Source of the DNA: Planoprotostelium fungivorum
Taxonomy: Eukaryota; Evosea; Variosea; Cavosteliida; Cavosteliaceae
DNA length: 64,000 nt
Assembly: GCA_003024175.1 (NCBI GenBank)
Contig: MDYQ01000031.1
Location: forward strand, 112,656 to 176,655
Direction: 5' to 3'
Part shown: positions 1-11,985 of the stretch, piece by piece
Layout of the letters: each line of letters begins with the position of its first letter
How positions within the stretch are numbered: the stretch's first letter is position 1
Position numbers and translations under genes: made by a program
The notes under the pieces: generated by a model
Told to the model about the DNA's origin: nothing
Database searches by the model: none
What the model saw: the letters and a program-made list of their open reading frames with translations, nothing else

Positions 1-26
1 GATGGTGGATGATGATCTGATCGTCT

Positions 27-3000
27 TCATGACATGAGTCTTACATTCACTGCGTGGTGTTTCGAATGTAAGACTGGCGATTCGATTCTTACAGAAGTTC
101 CATCCCTCTGCAGTACGGTCGTTTTCCCGCGCAGAGATCTCTTCTCTTTGATCTCTTCGTTCAGTCTCGACGTGATGGTGGGGAAGGGAGGGCGATTCAG
201 TGGAGAGTCGTTCAAGCTGATGACGTCATCACACGTCATCGTGACGTCATCGTTCGACTCACCATTCTAAAGCCAGAGATGTGTACAGGTCGCTCTGCCA
301 TTGTAGATCACCGTTCGCGACGCTCTGTTTTCGGTGAGTTTTCCGCGGAATTTCGATTCGCTCCCACCTTGGCTTCCAGTATGTCTTGAGGAAATGGTTT
401 CTGATGTTGTACTTCCCTGGTTTCACGTTACCAAAAGAGATGTCAAGACTATCTGACTCACCACATGATGACTCCGAACATCCACACATCATCTCTTCCT
501 CTCAACTACCAAACGTAAACATCGACATCTCATCACCAACATCATCATCGCGATGATGCGATCATCATCCTGATCATCACCTTGTCCGTCGCGTCTGAAT
601 TCACAGTGATCAACTGATCGATTCCATCTTTTCGACTCTTCCTCTTCTCTCCTTCAGTCTTCTTCTCCTCTTCTCTCTCACCTCTCCCCTGGGCGTCGTC
701 GATGTCATCTCTGCTACGGAGAAATCAACGAGACGAACGACGGTAGCGCGTGGGTCGTGCGATTTGATCAAAATATTCGTTGTAGATAGATTGTGCAACG
801 TGATCTAATGTGTTTGTCAGTGACGATGTAGATGTTTCTGACAACTCACCCCGCTGCCATGGAGATAACTCACTACGGAAGATATGTTCAGACACCTGCT
901 GATGGTGAGTCTCTCATTATGATGAAACACCGTACAAATCGAACATCTGGTCTTCCGTTAGATTTCCCGCCATTTCTTTCAGCCAGGATTGTAGATGTCC
1001 CATGGGAACGTTCTCCAGAACGATCCACTCCTTTCCTTCTCCATCGATACAACTACCGTAATACTGTACCACCATAGGATGATGTAACACCTGAGTTTTC
1101 TTCAGAATCTCTCCAGAAATTTCGAAGGAATGTCACCCTCAGTATGGAGATCTCTCGCTTCGTTCGATCGTCTTTTCGATGAAATTTCAAAACGACGGAA
1201 GAATTCTCATAGATACCCTTCTTGATGATCACGTGATCACCGTTGTAGATGACCGAACCGTATTCGATTTGATCGTGCGGAATGTGTTTCGGTATCTCTA
1301 CCATATCCAGTGATATTTCGTTCCTCTCTCGTCTCTTCATTCTACAACGAGTCAAATCGGATGATGAGATGTCATTGTCACCTAAGAACGACAAAGATGA
1401 CAATGCCGATGACTACAATGGCTGCGATCACGCCCACTACAACTCCAACGATGAGACCCGTGTTGTTGGTGCTCGTCTCTTTCGTTTGGAGGACAAAGCT
1501 GGTGAGATGACTGCAGTAACATTGGTGGAGATCGTTCTCTCTGTGGTACGTGCAGCCGTTGGGGGACCAGTCTGTGTCTTTCCAGAACATACAGATGAAC
1601 TCTGATCAGCCATAAATGAAATGAGTTGTTTCGATGATGAACTTTTTATCATGTGTTGATGGTGATGCATATTCTATGAATGTTGATATTCATTTGGATG
1701 ATGAAAGATGGGATGGATATGGAATAATACGGTTGGTATCAAGGTGATGATGAGTGGATGATCTCATCGATCAGATGACATCACCTCTGCCCGATGGTGG
1801 GGCTCTGACATTACTCATCGTGATGATGATGTCTTGCGTCGTGTTGCTCACTCTCAATTCTGTTTCGTTGTAGTACAGAGTCACACCGATGACGTCAGAA
1901 TATGTGGCACTCTGCGATATGTTCTGATATGGATTACGCAGCAACGCAGTCAGAACGGCCATGACCACCGTATCGTTGGGTAACGCACCTGTGAACTAGT
2001 TGGGATGACGTCATAATACGTCATACGACTCACTTTTTTTCAGAGAAGAGAGGACGACCGAAGAAGATATATTTACGGCGGACATCTGAACGCCTCCGCT
2101 CGCAGTCTACGACTCATGGTCATCACATGATCATAATCATCATGGTGTCACCTGTAAGATGAGATCTGACTTTGCAGTGGTGAATACGTATCTCTGCGTA
2201 ACGATGTCGAGCGAGTCTGTCAGTGTCGAGGAAAAATTCTCCGAAGTATTCCTAAGAATATCCGATACGATCGTGTAGATGTATCGGTCGATCTACAACG
2301 CTTCAGTGGAATATAACGATGGGTGACGTACCGAGGCGGGTGAAAACGATGGTACACGGCCTCCCACGGCTTGTACCAAATCCGTTAGCTGGCTCGAATT
2401 GGCGGGAAGGATCAGATTGGGATTGCTGAGGACGAAATCTACGTCCGATTGGTTCGAAAAACATTTCGAAAAAATTCCAATCTGATCACGATCAGTCACC
2501 GTGCAGATGATCATCACGATCATCGCACACCTGCCCGACGTTATAGACGGCCGTACGGAGTGTGCCACAATTCAATGTGTAATCCAGAGAAGAGACCAAT
2601 TTGTTGATGTTCACGAGATCCACGGCATAACACCTCAAGAGGGAAGGATTGACGTTCATCATGTTGGTGATGTAATCGACGAGATCTGAGGAGACATCAT
2701 CAGAAGTGATGAGACGATGGTGGAGTGCATGTGAACCCACTCGTTAGAATCTTTGGAATGAAAGGACTGGGAGGATTTGGACAAGTTGGACAGAAATTGG
2801 TTGTGCAATCGTCTGCGATGGTGAGCGATGATGTGATTCGAGATGATTACCTCTCTTCTTGAGCCCAGAATCCATTGTATCGATCGAAACGACTGCAAAG
2901 AGGATGAGAGAATATGGTGGGCGATAGACTCACCAGGTGGAGAGAGAAAGTATGTCAATGACGTCTTGAGTCCAGTCTGCACGATGGATATCTCGACCGT

Positions 3001-3608
3001 TGACACCGAGGAGACGTGATGGTCGATCCGACACGTGATGGAGCTTTCGTCTAGGTGATCGACTGTGCATATGCTTCCATCGATTGTAATAGCATTGATG
3101 AAATCTGCAGAAAAAGACGATCCAGAGATGAAAATGGTGCCTTCTGGTTGGTAAGAGACGGATGTGATGGAGGGATCTGGCCTCTTTCTGGCCAACAACT
3201 GTGGCTGCGGGGCTCCCAGATCAATCGAAAAATGGACGGTCGAATCGCGAGAGAAGAGACTGCATTTTCCATCTTCACAGGTGGATGATTCTTGTGCAAG
3301 ATCTTTCCAAGAGACTGACCAGTAGTGAATATCAGAGCGATCGAGCCCAGTGACTGTGAACTCGAAGAGGCAATCTGCGAAGAATAAGACATCCCGAAAG
3401 CGATCCAGAATGAAGTATGTGACGGTGTTCGAGAATCACCTCTCGTATTTTTCATGAGACCCATTAGACTCTTTGCATCCGTGTGACCTCTATGTCGATA
3501 CAGATGAACCGCTGGTTCCACCATCCCTCCACAGTAGAGCTCTGCTCGTACGATTGACATCCATATGGGGAGTATGAGTAGAAGCAGCCCCGAACGGCCT
3601 CCTAGCAT
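27..3608 (-). CDS. Receptor-like protein: signal peptide, TIG domain, GPS motif, one TM, TKL-type pseudokinase
   Basis: This is a multi-exon surface receptor. It starts with a hydrophobic signal peptide (MLGGRSGLLLLILPIWM, 3608 downward). An IPT/TIG-like module follows (about 2940-3170), then a region with Asn-linked glycosylation sites. A GPS motif lies at about 1480-1593, with FICMFW, a GC pair, CYC and the cleavage triplet His-Leu-Thr at 1501-1509. One membrane span (GLIVGVVVGVIAAIVVIGIV) covers 1384-1458, and a kinase domain runs to 27. The kinase keeps the VVLKF lysine, an Asn in the catalytic loop, DVWMFGVIMW and the C-lobe ECLNDSPLNRPPF. HRD reads LHN (Asp to Asn) and DFG reads DFS, so it is probably a pseudokinase. 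The last exons were joined by GT-AG introns of 45 bp or so, whose joins restore the MWEV and ECL motifs. The family assignment of the kinase (TKL) is by similarity of the C-lobe only. The exon around the APE motif (500-610) is not resolved. Confidence 0.75.
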
Positions 3609-3914
3609 GCTGTGATCGTGAAATGACAGTTCCGGGTAGGCTTAGTATATGGAGATAACCTTAAGAGGCAAAGTGTTCTCTCTCGTTAATAATACTGAGA
3701 AAATGGAGGTCTCCTCTCTGCTCTCCACGTATAACGTCTATTGTCTTCTCACGGTTATACCAAGTCATCCTCGGGCTCGGTGTGACTTCTTTTGTGTGGG
3801 TTGCGAACAGCATCAGAACGATGAGTATACTCTGCCTTGGAGGCATCCAGACACACAGGCAGTGCGTCCTGTGGAGCTGCGAGAACGTACAGTCTATTGC
3901 GCTAAAACATACAC
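3609..3914. other. Spacer between receptor start and COMMD5 stop
   Basis: The spacer lies between two minus-strand genes and should hold the COMMD5 3' end and the receptor promoter. Open frames exist on both strands but none shows a recognisable motif, a signal peptide or sensible splice sites. I see no gene here. Confidence 0.5.
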
Positions 3915-4632
3915 TCATTTTTTATCGATGATCTTGAGGATGGCATGGCGATCGAGATCTTCCATGTTCTTCAGCACTCTTGCCACTTGGTATCTCAACT
4001 CTTGAAATTTCTCCACGTCGACTTCGAAGCGATGCATCTCTCCATCTTTCGTATACATTTCCATCAGGATGGTGGGCTGTAAGATCCTCGATTGGCTATT
4101 GGATGAGACACCGACATCGACTCTCCATTTGAAGGCTTCGAGAGACGTTCCACCTCGTATCGTATTGGACTCTAAAAGTTGACCTTCGAGTCTTGTTTGG
4201 CTGCAACGTGTAAGATGAAGGTCAACGACACATTTGTGACTTCTAATGCAAGTAGACAATGAATCGTGCGCACCTCTTTCTCAATACGGTCAGAATCCTT
4301 CCGACCAAAAATGGAGTCAGCTTGAGCTCTTGACTGAGATCCTTCTCTATCAGCTCCTCTTTCAGTTTACTCCTGACGGCAGATCTGAGGATGTAATATA
4401 GTCCAGTGAATACGGCTGCCACACTGTCCTCATCTAACCCTAACGTGGAGGCGAATATCTCAAAGTCATCTTGGGTGAAGCCTGGCTGATTCGGTCCTCC
4501 GTGAAGGTACTTGAGAACCAACGTCAGAACTGCATCGATGTGTTCCTCCTTCCAATTTGGATATAGAGCGATGAGCTTGCGAACTTCTAATGGAACTCTA
4601 GGCCCCAGAAAGGTATAGAGAATGCCGTCCAT
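3915..4632 (-). CDS. COMMD5: COMM domain-containing protein 5
   Basis: This is a small adaptor of the COMMD/CCDC22/CCDC93 (Commander) complex, which recycles endosomal cargo. Two exons (4632-4274 and 4200-3915) encode about 214 residues, close to the animal protein (about 224). The N-terminal half is helical. The C-terminal COMM domain shows EAFKWRVDVGVSS, LQPTILMEMY and RFEVDVEKFQELRYQVA, the last closely matching COMMD5 rather than other COMMDs. The intron starts GTGCGC and ends TTGCAG; its removal restores LRKSQTRLEGQLL in frame. I chose the start MDGILYTF because the upstream open frame is not conserved-looking. It runs head-to-head with the C2-GRAM gene. Confidence 0.88.
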
Positions 4633-4752
4633 GATGCCCCTCCGATGTGATGTGTTACCCTTGTAAAAAATTCTTGGAAAGTTCAAACTTCTATGACTTT
4701 TCGTGTTGTTCTCGAACCCGAAGTTTGCCAGACAACACACCGAATACAGACC

Positions 4753-7700
4753 ATGAGTGAAACATCCACCCCCAATGGAAGAGTAAGATCCAACAGCACG
4801 GCAGGGACTCTCAGTGTAACAAGTGAGACGTTGTGTGACGACTGCACCACTGATTGGAGGCCACAGTTTTAGAGGCGACCAATCTGTCGATACCACCGTC
4901 TCTGTCTCTCAGAAGTGAGAATGATCGAGGGGCGAAGGTGGTGAGCTCACAGAGAATCATAGGTCACACGAACGCAAGAGCCGTTGTCAGCATTGGAAAG
5001 AAGAAGGCTTCCACGAAACCAAAGCCAGACACGTTGAGTCCCATCTGGAACGAAGGACCCTTCATTTTGTAAGGACATTTCATCGGTATCTCCTCACTGT
5101 CACCCAGCTTGGACGTCATCCTCGAAGATGTCCTCTGCATCGACGTCCGACACAAAGTCAACCTCGGCTCAGGTACTTCATTTTCACCCTCGTATCACCT
5201 GTGTCTCAACTCTTCAAAGGCTACTCGTTTGGAGATGCCAACGTTCAGATCGCCACGTGTTGTAATGGAGAGTTGAAGAAGGTGCCCATCTTCCTCAAGG
5301 GAAACCAAACCGGAGAGATCACACTGAAATGTGAATTCGACCACGCCGTTCAACACACAGTGAGCCACCTCACTTGAATACCCCACACGATTCATCTGAA
5401 ATTTCAGGGAATTCTGGCAGAAGAGCCGAGCCAATCGACCCAGACGAACCTAGGTACCATCAACACTCACACGACAACCATCGTCCACAACCACGGTACA
5501 TTATCATTTTCATCATCATCGTCGCGATCCGATCTGATAGAAGAAATAGGAGGCATCGTCAGCGCCAGCCTGAAAGGGCATGAATCCACTTCTCTCCTTC
5601 GCAGAACGACGACCAGCGAGGTAGATGACTTCACATTGCATCAGACACATCACATCATCACATCATCACATCATCACATCATCACAGCTGACACTCTCTC
5701 AGGAGAGCAAACTGGAGGCGACTCGTTCCATGGATTCCACCTCCTCTGACATTTCGTTGGGCTCTGAAGGGTGAAGACCCGGCGATGACGTGCGATGACA
5801 TCACCAGGCGAGACAGTAAGGACCTGCAGGCCACTCGTTCAGAGGAGAGCAAGGGTAGAACGAGATCTCTCATTCGATCTCTGCGTCAAGATCGATACAA
5901 TAACAAGAATACTTCATTCAAGAAATTGTTCCAGATACCACCAGAGGATAATCTCAATTACGGTGAGGAATCAGAGTGAGAAGGAGACTGAATGGATCAG
6001 ACGTGTCGGCCGCGTTGCACAAGCACATGTTACATCACGGAAGGATGTACTTGTCGGAACATCACTTGTGAGAAGGAACATTCTCACATTTTCATCTCAT
6101 CACGACCCAGGTGCTTCTATTCGAAAGTCTTTGGAATCCGAATCATCGTGAGAGCCTGTCGAGTGTCGACTCGAATTGAAATTCTTACAGGAGAAGATTG
6201 ACGTCAATGATATCGTTGCCATAGAGAAGGAGAGCGTCAATCTGGTCAACCCAGGTATCACCGTGAAGACAAAAGAGACCGAGGTGCTTCATCCTCTCCA
6301 TGTCTTCACATATTCCATTCTCTTTCACTCTCCGATTTTATTTGATTTTATTCTCACCCATTCAGTTCCACTTTGCCTCCTTCTTGTCCCGTGAGAGGAC
6401 GTACCAGAGATTGTTGTCGTTCTGGAAACCTTCGAACCATCCCCCACAGATGACTTCTGATGGAAAATTCATCGTCATGAGTGAGGGTGATCAGTCCGAG
6501 GAAGAAGAGATTCTCATCGAAAATTCGATGATCAACACGATGGTCTTTGAACAAGAAGAGAAGGTGGGACGAGAGTGAAGATAGAGGCTGACACGAGCAC
6601 AGGCTTTGGATGATGAACTCACCATCGAGTTGTCGTCGAACGATGACAAGCAATTGATCCAAGGTACATCACATCGAACATCTACACATCACATCGAACA
6701 TCTACACATCACATCGAACATCTACACATCACAATCATCGCATCGTGATGTGACTCATCGATGCAGCGAACAACATGGATGTCATCCACAGTGAAGATTT
6801 GGCCTGCACTCCCCTTCAGTTCTTCAGATATTTCTACGCCGACGAATCGAATTTCGTCACCACGTATCACAACGCGAGAGGAGACAAAGAGCTCGTTGTA
6901 GAACCCTGGTCCTCTCACCCCGAATACGGCAAATACCGAACCCTCAATTGTGAACATTTCTCTTCTGACGGTCCCATTTTATTTCCTTTTATTTAGCATC
7001 TACAACGACTGACATCTTCAGACATCGCGCCGGTCAAAGCTGCCATCGGGCCCAGCCAGACGAGATGTGAAGAAGCACAGAGAGCTTACATCAGTAAGGA
7101 GAGGATCACCGTGGAGATCGTGTCCAAGTTCTACGACATACCTTACGGAGACTACTTCAGAGTCGAATCCATCCACCAAGTTTTGCCGGTGGGAGAAGAC
7201 AAGTGCAAGTTGACCATGTCTACACAAGTCAATTTCGTCAAGAGAACATTCTTCGAAGGTGAGGAAGAGGATTCTACGAAATTTCTGGAAATGTTCTTAG
7301 AAGATTCTGAGAAGTTTTGCAGGAAAGATCAAGAATGGAACCATCACAGAGATGGGCAACAGTTGTAGAACGTGGTGTCAGCTGGCCCACGCGGAAATTT
7401 CGAAGAAAAAGACGACCGAGGCAAAGGCCGTGAAGGGGGAGGGTAAGGTAGCCAAGGTGACCACCTCACCGGCCCAAATCATTGCGACGCCACCCCCCGT
7501 CGCCGTGGTGACACCCCCTCCGGCACCCGTCGTCGTTGTAGAGAAGACTCTCAGTCCATCCGTGATGGACAATCTACCTCAAGTTCAATTCATCCTCTTT
7601 GGCATCTTAGTTCTCTTCTTGTTCATCGTCATGATACAGGTGAGAGACATGTTTCAAAGTAGAGAGACTGAGAGGTGTCAGATCTCCTTCTTGTCTTCTA

Positions 7701-7786
7701 GAATGTCTTACCTAGAGGAGAAGATCGAATTTCTCAATCGAGCCCTGCTGATGGCGCAGATTCAACAGAATCACGACAGGATGTGA
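4753..7786 (+). CDS. C2-GRAM-VASt membrane protein (Aster/Lam/VAD1-like lipid transfer)
   Basis: This is a predicted membrane-anchored lipid (sterol) transfer protein of contact sites. The first exon, MSETSTPNGRVRSNSTAG, joins a C2 domain (ATVLEATNLSIPP, SPIWNEGPF, about 4860-5360). A Ser-rich linker and a GRAM domain follow (FKKLFQIPPEDNLNY, GRMYLSEHHL, CFYSKVFGIRI, about 5880-6250). The next block is a VASt/StART-like domain (CTPLQFFRYFYADESNFV, IAPVKAAIGPSQTRCEEAQ, about 6775-7330). The tail has a Lys/Pro linker, one TM segment (FILFGILVLFLFIVMI) near 7590-7640 and a short coiled coil ending in NHDRM. In yeast Lam and animal GRAMD1 proteins the GRAM binds anionic lipid and VASt carries sterol; that is family knowledge. 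The N-terminal C2 resembles plant C2-GRAM-VASt proteins. At least nine introns were inferred. One intron (from about 6957) must end at 7021 to give LNYIAPVK. Confidence 0.85.
5651..5686. repeat. (CACATCAT)n microsatellite in an intron
   Basis: About four tandem copies of an 8-bp CACATCAT unit lie in an intron of the C2-GRAM-VASt gene, just after the exon ending RRTTTSE. Confidence 0.85.
6671..6730. repeat. Three perfect copies of a 20-bp tandem repeat
   Basis: The unit ACATCGAACATCTACACATC is repeated three times without a mismatch, inside an intron just before the VASt exon. It looks like a young minisatellite. Confidence 0.92.
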
Positions 7787-7829
7787 TGATAAAGAAGCTT
7801 TCTCGTTCTTTTTCATTTACAGTTTGTGT

Positions 7830-10800
7830 TCAGCTCGTCAGTAGGCTGCTGTTATCGTCTGCTGACGTAGTGATACCACCCCCTGACGCCATCGTACAAT
7901 TATTGATGATGACTGCAGCTTGCAGCAGCTGTATGGCTGGCTGAGACGATGATAGAGACACATACTCGTTAGACAGAACAGATGGTCCTGTCAGTGTCTC
8001 GATCGTTCCTGCGTTGTTGTACAGATACATACGGTTGCCTCTCTGTATGACGCTACCGCTAGAGATGATAGCGCTGCTCTCAGACGAGCTGATGACAGAG
8101 CTGTAGAGCATCATAGCACCTGTGCTATAGATGGACCCGCCTTGACTTGGCGCACTGTTATTTACCTGTTTCTTCAGGTCAGCTCCGGGTATTATCATGA
8201 CAGACTCACAAAGGTACAAGCAGATATGGTAGAGGTGGATTGATCCGCATAGATCGCCCCTCCCTGTGCAGCTTGGTTCAAGTTGATCGATGCAGAGTTC
8301 GATCGCAAGATAGCGCCTGTACACATTCAGAATTCTTAGATTCTCCTCCAAATTGGTCTCACCCGTCGAAAAGATCACTCCACCGCGTGCAGCGGAGTTT
8401 AGAAAGAATGAGCCTCCTTGGAGGTTGGCAGTTCTACTGCTCCAGATGAAGCCGCCGTCAGTTGATGCAGCGCAAGAAGAGGCGTTCGATTGGCTGACCA
8501 ACAGCTGCCCCGTCGAATAGATGCCTCCTCCTCTCATCGCCTGACTTCCCACTATCTTACACGAGATCATCGTGATGATGGTCATACCGCTGCCATAGAT
8601 AGAGCCTGGTCGATGTCACAATGAAAGTATAGATGAATTCCATCACCTCCGTTATTATTCGCCGTGTTATTCGTGAACGTGTCAGAAGCGAAAGAGAGCA
8701 CTCCTCCGTCCGTGTTGACTGCCCCTCCGTTGCTTGACGCTGTGTTGTTGTAGTACACGTTGTTTGAGCAGAGACGTCTGTCCGCCCTGCGACATGATCA
8801 CTCCTGACGCTGCACTGTTGCCGCTGAACGTGCTTGATGTGATGGACAAGGTAGTAGGACTCGTTCCACTCGTACTGATCGCTGTACGATCGTCAGATAT
8901 TGACCTCACGGAATGATGAGCTGAATCACCTGCAGTTGTGGCGATGTTATTTGAAAAGATACAGTTGGTAAGTGAGAGGGACAATCCGTTGGATACGGAT
9001 AAAAAACCTAAATTATGAGCACAGGTATAATATGTGGGATAATTCACTTTGAGCCGATATGGATGTAAAATTTGTCCGAGACAGCGCTATGGAGGTTACC
9101 CCCACCGCATTCAAGATGGGAGAATCATTTGTGATATTCGAGAACTGTACTCCGCTGATCTGATGGATGTTGAATATGGTTTTCGACAAAAAATGAGAGT
9201 CACACACCTTGAAACTAGAGACGTTGTACAAGCTGATCGACACGTTGCCACTGATCATGGCTGACGATCCCACAAGCGAGATACTGCTGCCATATCCTGT
9301 ATAGTTGACGACAAAGCTCGTGAACTGTCCAGACAGACTGATCGTCAAGTTGCTGCAACCAGCTGCAGCCGTGGCGAAGTCTGTTTCGGTCAATCAGTAT
9401 CACACCGAATCATTCTTACCTTTGGTAACGTCGTTGGTGGCAGTAAACAGCCACGTACACACAGAGGGACAAAGAGTCTGAGCTATCGCTGTACTAGTCG
9501 CCAGGCAGGGCGAAGGAGGTATACAAGACAGGTAAGGATTCTGTCTCATGTCACAAGATGTGACGGCAGGTCCTACAGTGGCAGACTTGAACAGCGTGAA
9601 GTTGTTGATGCCCAGATCTATGGTCTGCAGAGCTGCCCATCCACTGACGGAGGGTATGACGCCAGTGAGTAAGTTTGTGTTGAGATTGACTGACGTCAAG
9701 TTGCTCAGCTGCGGAAAGGGTACAGAGCCGTTCAGCTGATTGTAAGACAAGTCCAGCGTCTTCAGCTGTGGCGTGAAGAGAGACGCAGGGATCGGACCAG
9801 TGATCAAGTTGTTCTGTGCCGTCAGTGACTGCAGTGATGGCACATTCCAGTTGCTGAACAGCGTTCGCAGCTTGTTGCCTTCCACTTTCGGCGTCGTCAG
9901 AGCTGTCAAGTTGCGGATGTCAGGAAAGCTTGTGAGGAGGTTGCCGCCTGACAGATCGATGCTGGTCAAAGAAGAGCTGCCCACTGTCGCAGTCGGATCG
10001 AAGTTGGCGATCCTGTTGCCACTGAGAAGTAGAGTGGTCAGGCTCTGAGACTGCAGATTGGACGGATGGATCGATACGACGTTCGTACAAGTGGTAATCT
10101 CCATTTTGACCAGAGAGGGACATCGGCTGATGTCGACTGTTGATCCCGCAAGCCCGTTGGCTGCCAGAGATCAGTCTTAGAGAATTCTATCAGTCTGACG
10201 CTGTCTGGTACAGCGGTCTCTTCGTTTCCTGCCGTGCTGAACAACGTGACATCACTCACTAGCATCACCATCAACAACATTTTCACGGTGGTCAACAGTA
10301 GTGCGTATCAGGTGGCACACCCAAATCTCAGAAAGTTAACCCTCTACGGTGTTGAGAACGGGCATAGATGGTGGATACGGCGGTGCGGTATCTGTCACGA
10401 GAGTGAAGCTGAGGTCCATTGAAGTTAGCTTGGTGTAATTACCGACCAGTAGAGGTATCGATCCCGTCAGATATTTGTTTCCCGGTGCAGAGAACGTAGC
10501 CAGGGTTGATGTCAGACTGACGTGACTGGAATCAAAGCCGATCGACGTGAAATTATTATTACTGATATCCAACGTGGACAGCATAGGCTGAAAGAAGACG
10601 GATGGCGGTAAACTTCCTCCCAGATTATTGCTGAGAAAGGTCAGGATAATGAATCAGACGAACTACTCACAATCCTAAATTGAGACTCGTGAGAAAGGAA
10701 AGATTGAGTGGTGGGACAACTCCTGCAAAGGAGTTTGTGCTATTGGAGAATTCAGATGGGATATCACGGTGGAAAATCTTCACTTGATGTCTAAGATGCC

Positions 10801-11985
10801 AAGGAGTGCGAGGGAACTGATCTCGGACATGTTACCGCTCAAGGAACAGATCTACAAGAGAAAATCTAAGAGGATCAGAGGTGAGATGGGACTGTGTCGG
10901 AGGCCCACCGTCAGATTGACCAAGCTGCTTATGCCAGAGATGGTTCCAGACCAGTGGTTATATGCTCCGTTGAATTTTTGAAGGGAAATCTATTCTATTT
11001 AGAAATGATGATGTGTTCACATCATGGCTCACCGTGTTGTTCAGCAGACCCATCAGTGGCTGGCTGATGCTGCAGTTTCTGTGATGGATGAGAATACATT
11101 TGACCACGATGACTCACGTTAGAATCAGCGACAATAGAGAAGAGGGCAGAGACACAACATTGTTCGTATTGATCAGCCAGTTATATCTGGTTTCGGTCAT
11201 CCATGATGCATCGAAGATGATGTCGAGCACTCACCCCACATCCAAAGACGTTAAATTTGTCATCGTGCTCATATTCGGAATTGTTCCGTTGAGGACGTTG
11301 AAACCCAGAATTAAGGTCTTGAGATTATATAGAGATGAGATGTCTGACGGGATCTGTCTCGATCAGCAACGAAGAAAACACAGACTTTGCGCTCACTCCT
11401 CCTGTCAGCTTGTTGTTCGACAGTGTCAGCGAGGTCAGAGCAGTCAAAGAGGTGAGGCAGCTGGGAATGACGCCACCCAGGGATGGATTTCTGAGAAGAG
11501 TAAGACGGAGAGTTGCTGTCAGTTGATGATGTACCCGCTGATCGTGAGTTGATTGAGATTAGTCAGATTACAGATGGAAACGGGTAACTGTCCGTTCAGA
11601 TTGATAGTTTGTGCAGTCAAAGAGAGGAGTCGAGGGCCCAGTGATCCGATTGCCGGATCTAAGGGACCTCCAGTCACCAGTGTTTGTGAAAGGACGATGC
11701 TGTAGGTCCCTGAGCCGCAGGCGACTCCTGTAAAGTCTGCTGCATTACACGGCTACGTCTGTTTAGCTCTCTTTCTCGGACCTTCACTCTCACATCTGTC
11801 CCTTTCCAGTATAACGCATTACCTTTCCTTCGTCAGTCTCCTCGCCTGCATACATAATCTACAGTCTCACCTGCTAGGGCTTGCCAGACCTTCTTTAAGG
11901 CGGCTGCGTCGTCTGTGGCCAGTGTGGACAGAGCGACGTGAGAGAAAGACAGCCACAACAACACAAAGAGGTGGGAGCTTATCAT
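7830..11985 (-). CDS. Secreted leucine-rich repeat plus beta-helix repeat protein
   Basis: This is a large surface or secreted protein. It opens with a signal peptide (MISSHLFVLLWLSFSHVAL) and an LRR N-cap like those of plant receptor-like proteins (DDAAALKKVWQAL, CNAADFTGVACG). Many LRRs follow (such as LTTLLLSGNRIANF, LKTLDLSYNQLNGSVP) down to a Cys-containing cap near 9430. An intron (from about 9417) joins this in frame to a second half of short repeats with GGxIYSTG, GGAIYA, NNTA and NCT signatures (about 7830-9390), typical of right-handed beta-helix or PMP-like repeats. No C-terminal TM or GPI signal is evident. A one-base shift near 8768 breaks the frame inside the beta-helix. Its function is unknown; adhesion or recognition is an inference. 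It converges on the C2-GRAM gene with a 43-bp gap. Confidence 0.7.

Noticed and set aside
3661-3918. Minus-strand frame just before the receptor gene start
   Set aside because: It overlaps the COMMD5 stop by a few bases, lacks conserved sequence and fits UTR/promoter DNA.
5651-5686. CRISPR-like array from regular CACATCAT copies
   Set aside because: There are no spacers, the units are contiguous and the DNA is a eukaryotic intron.
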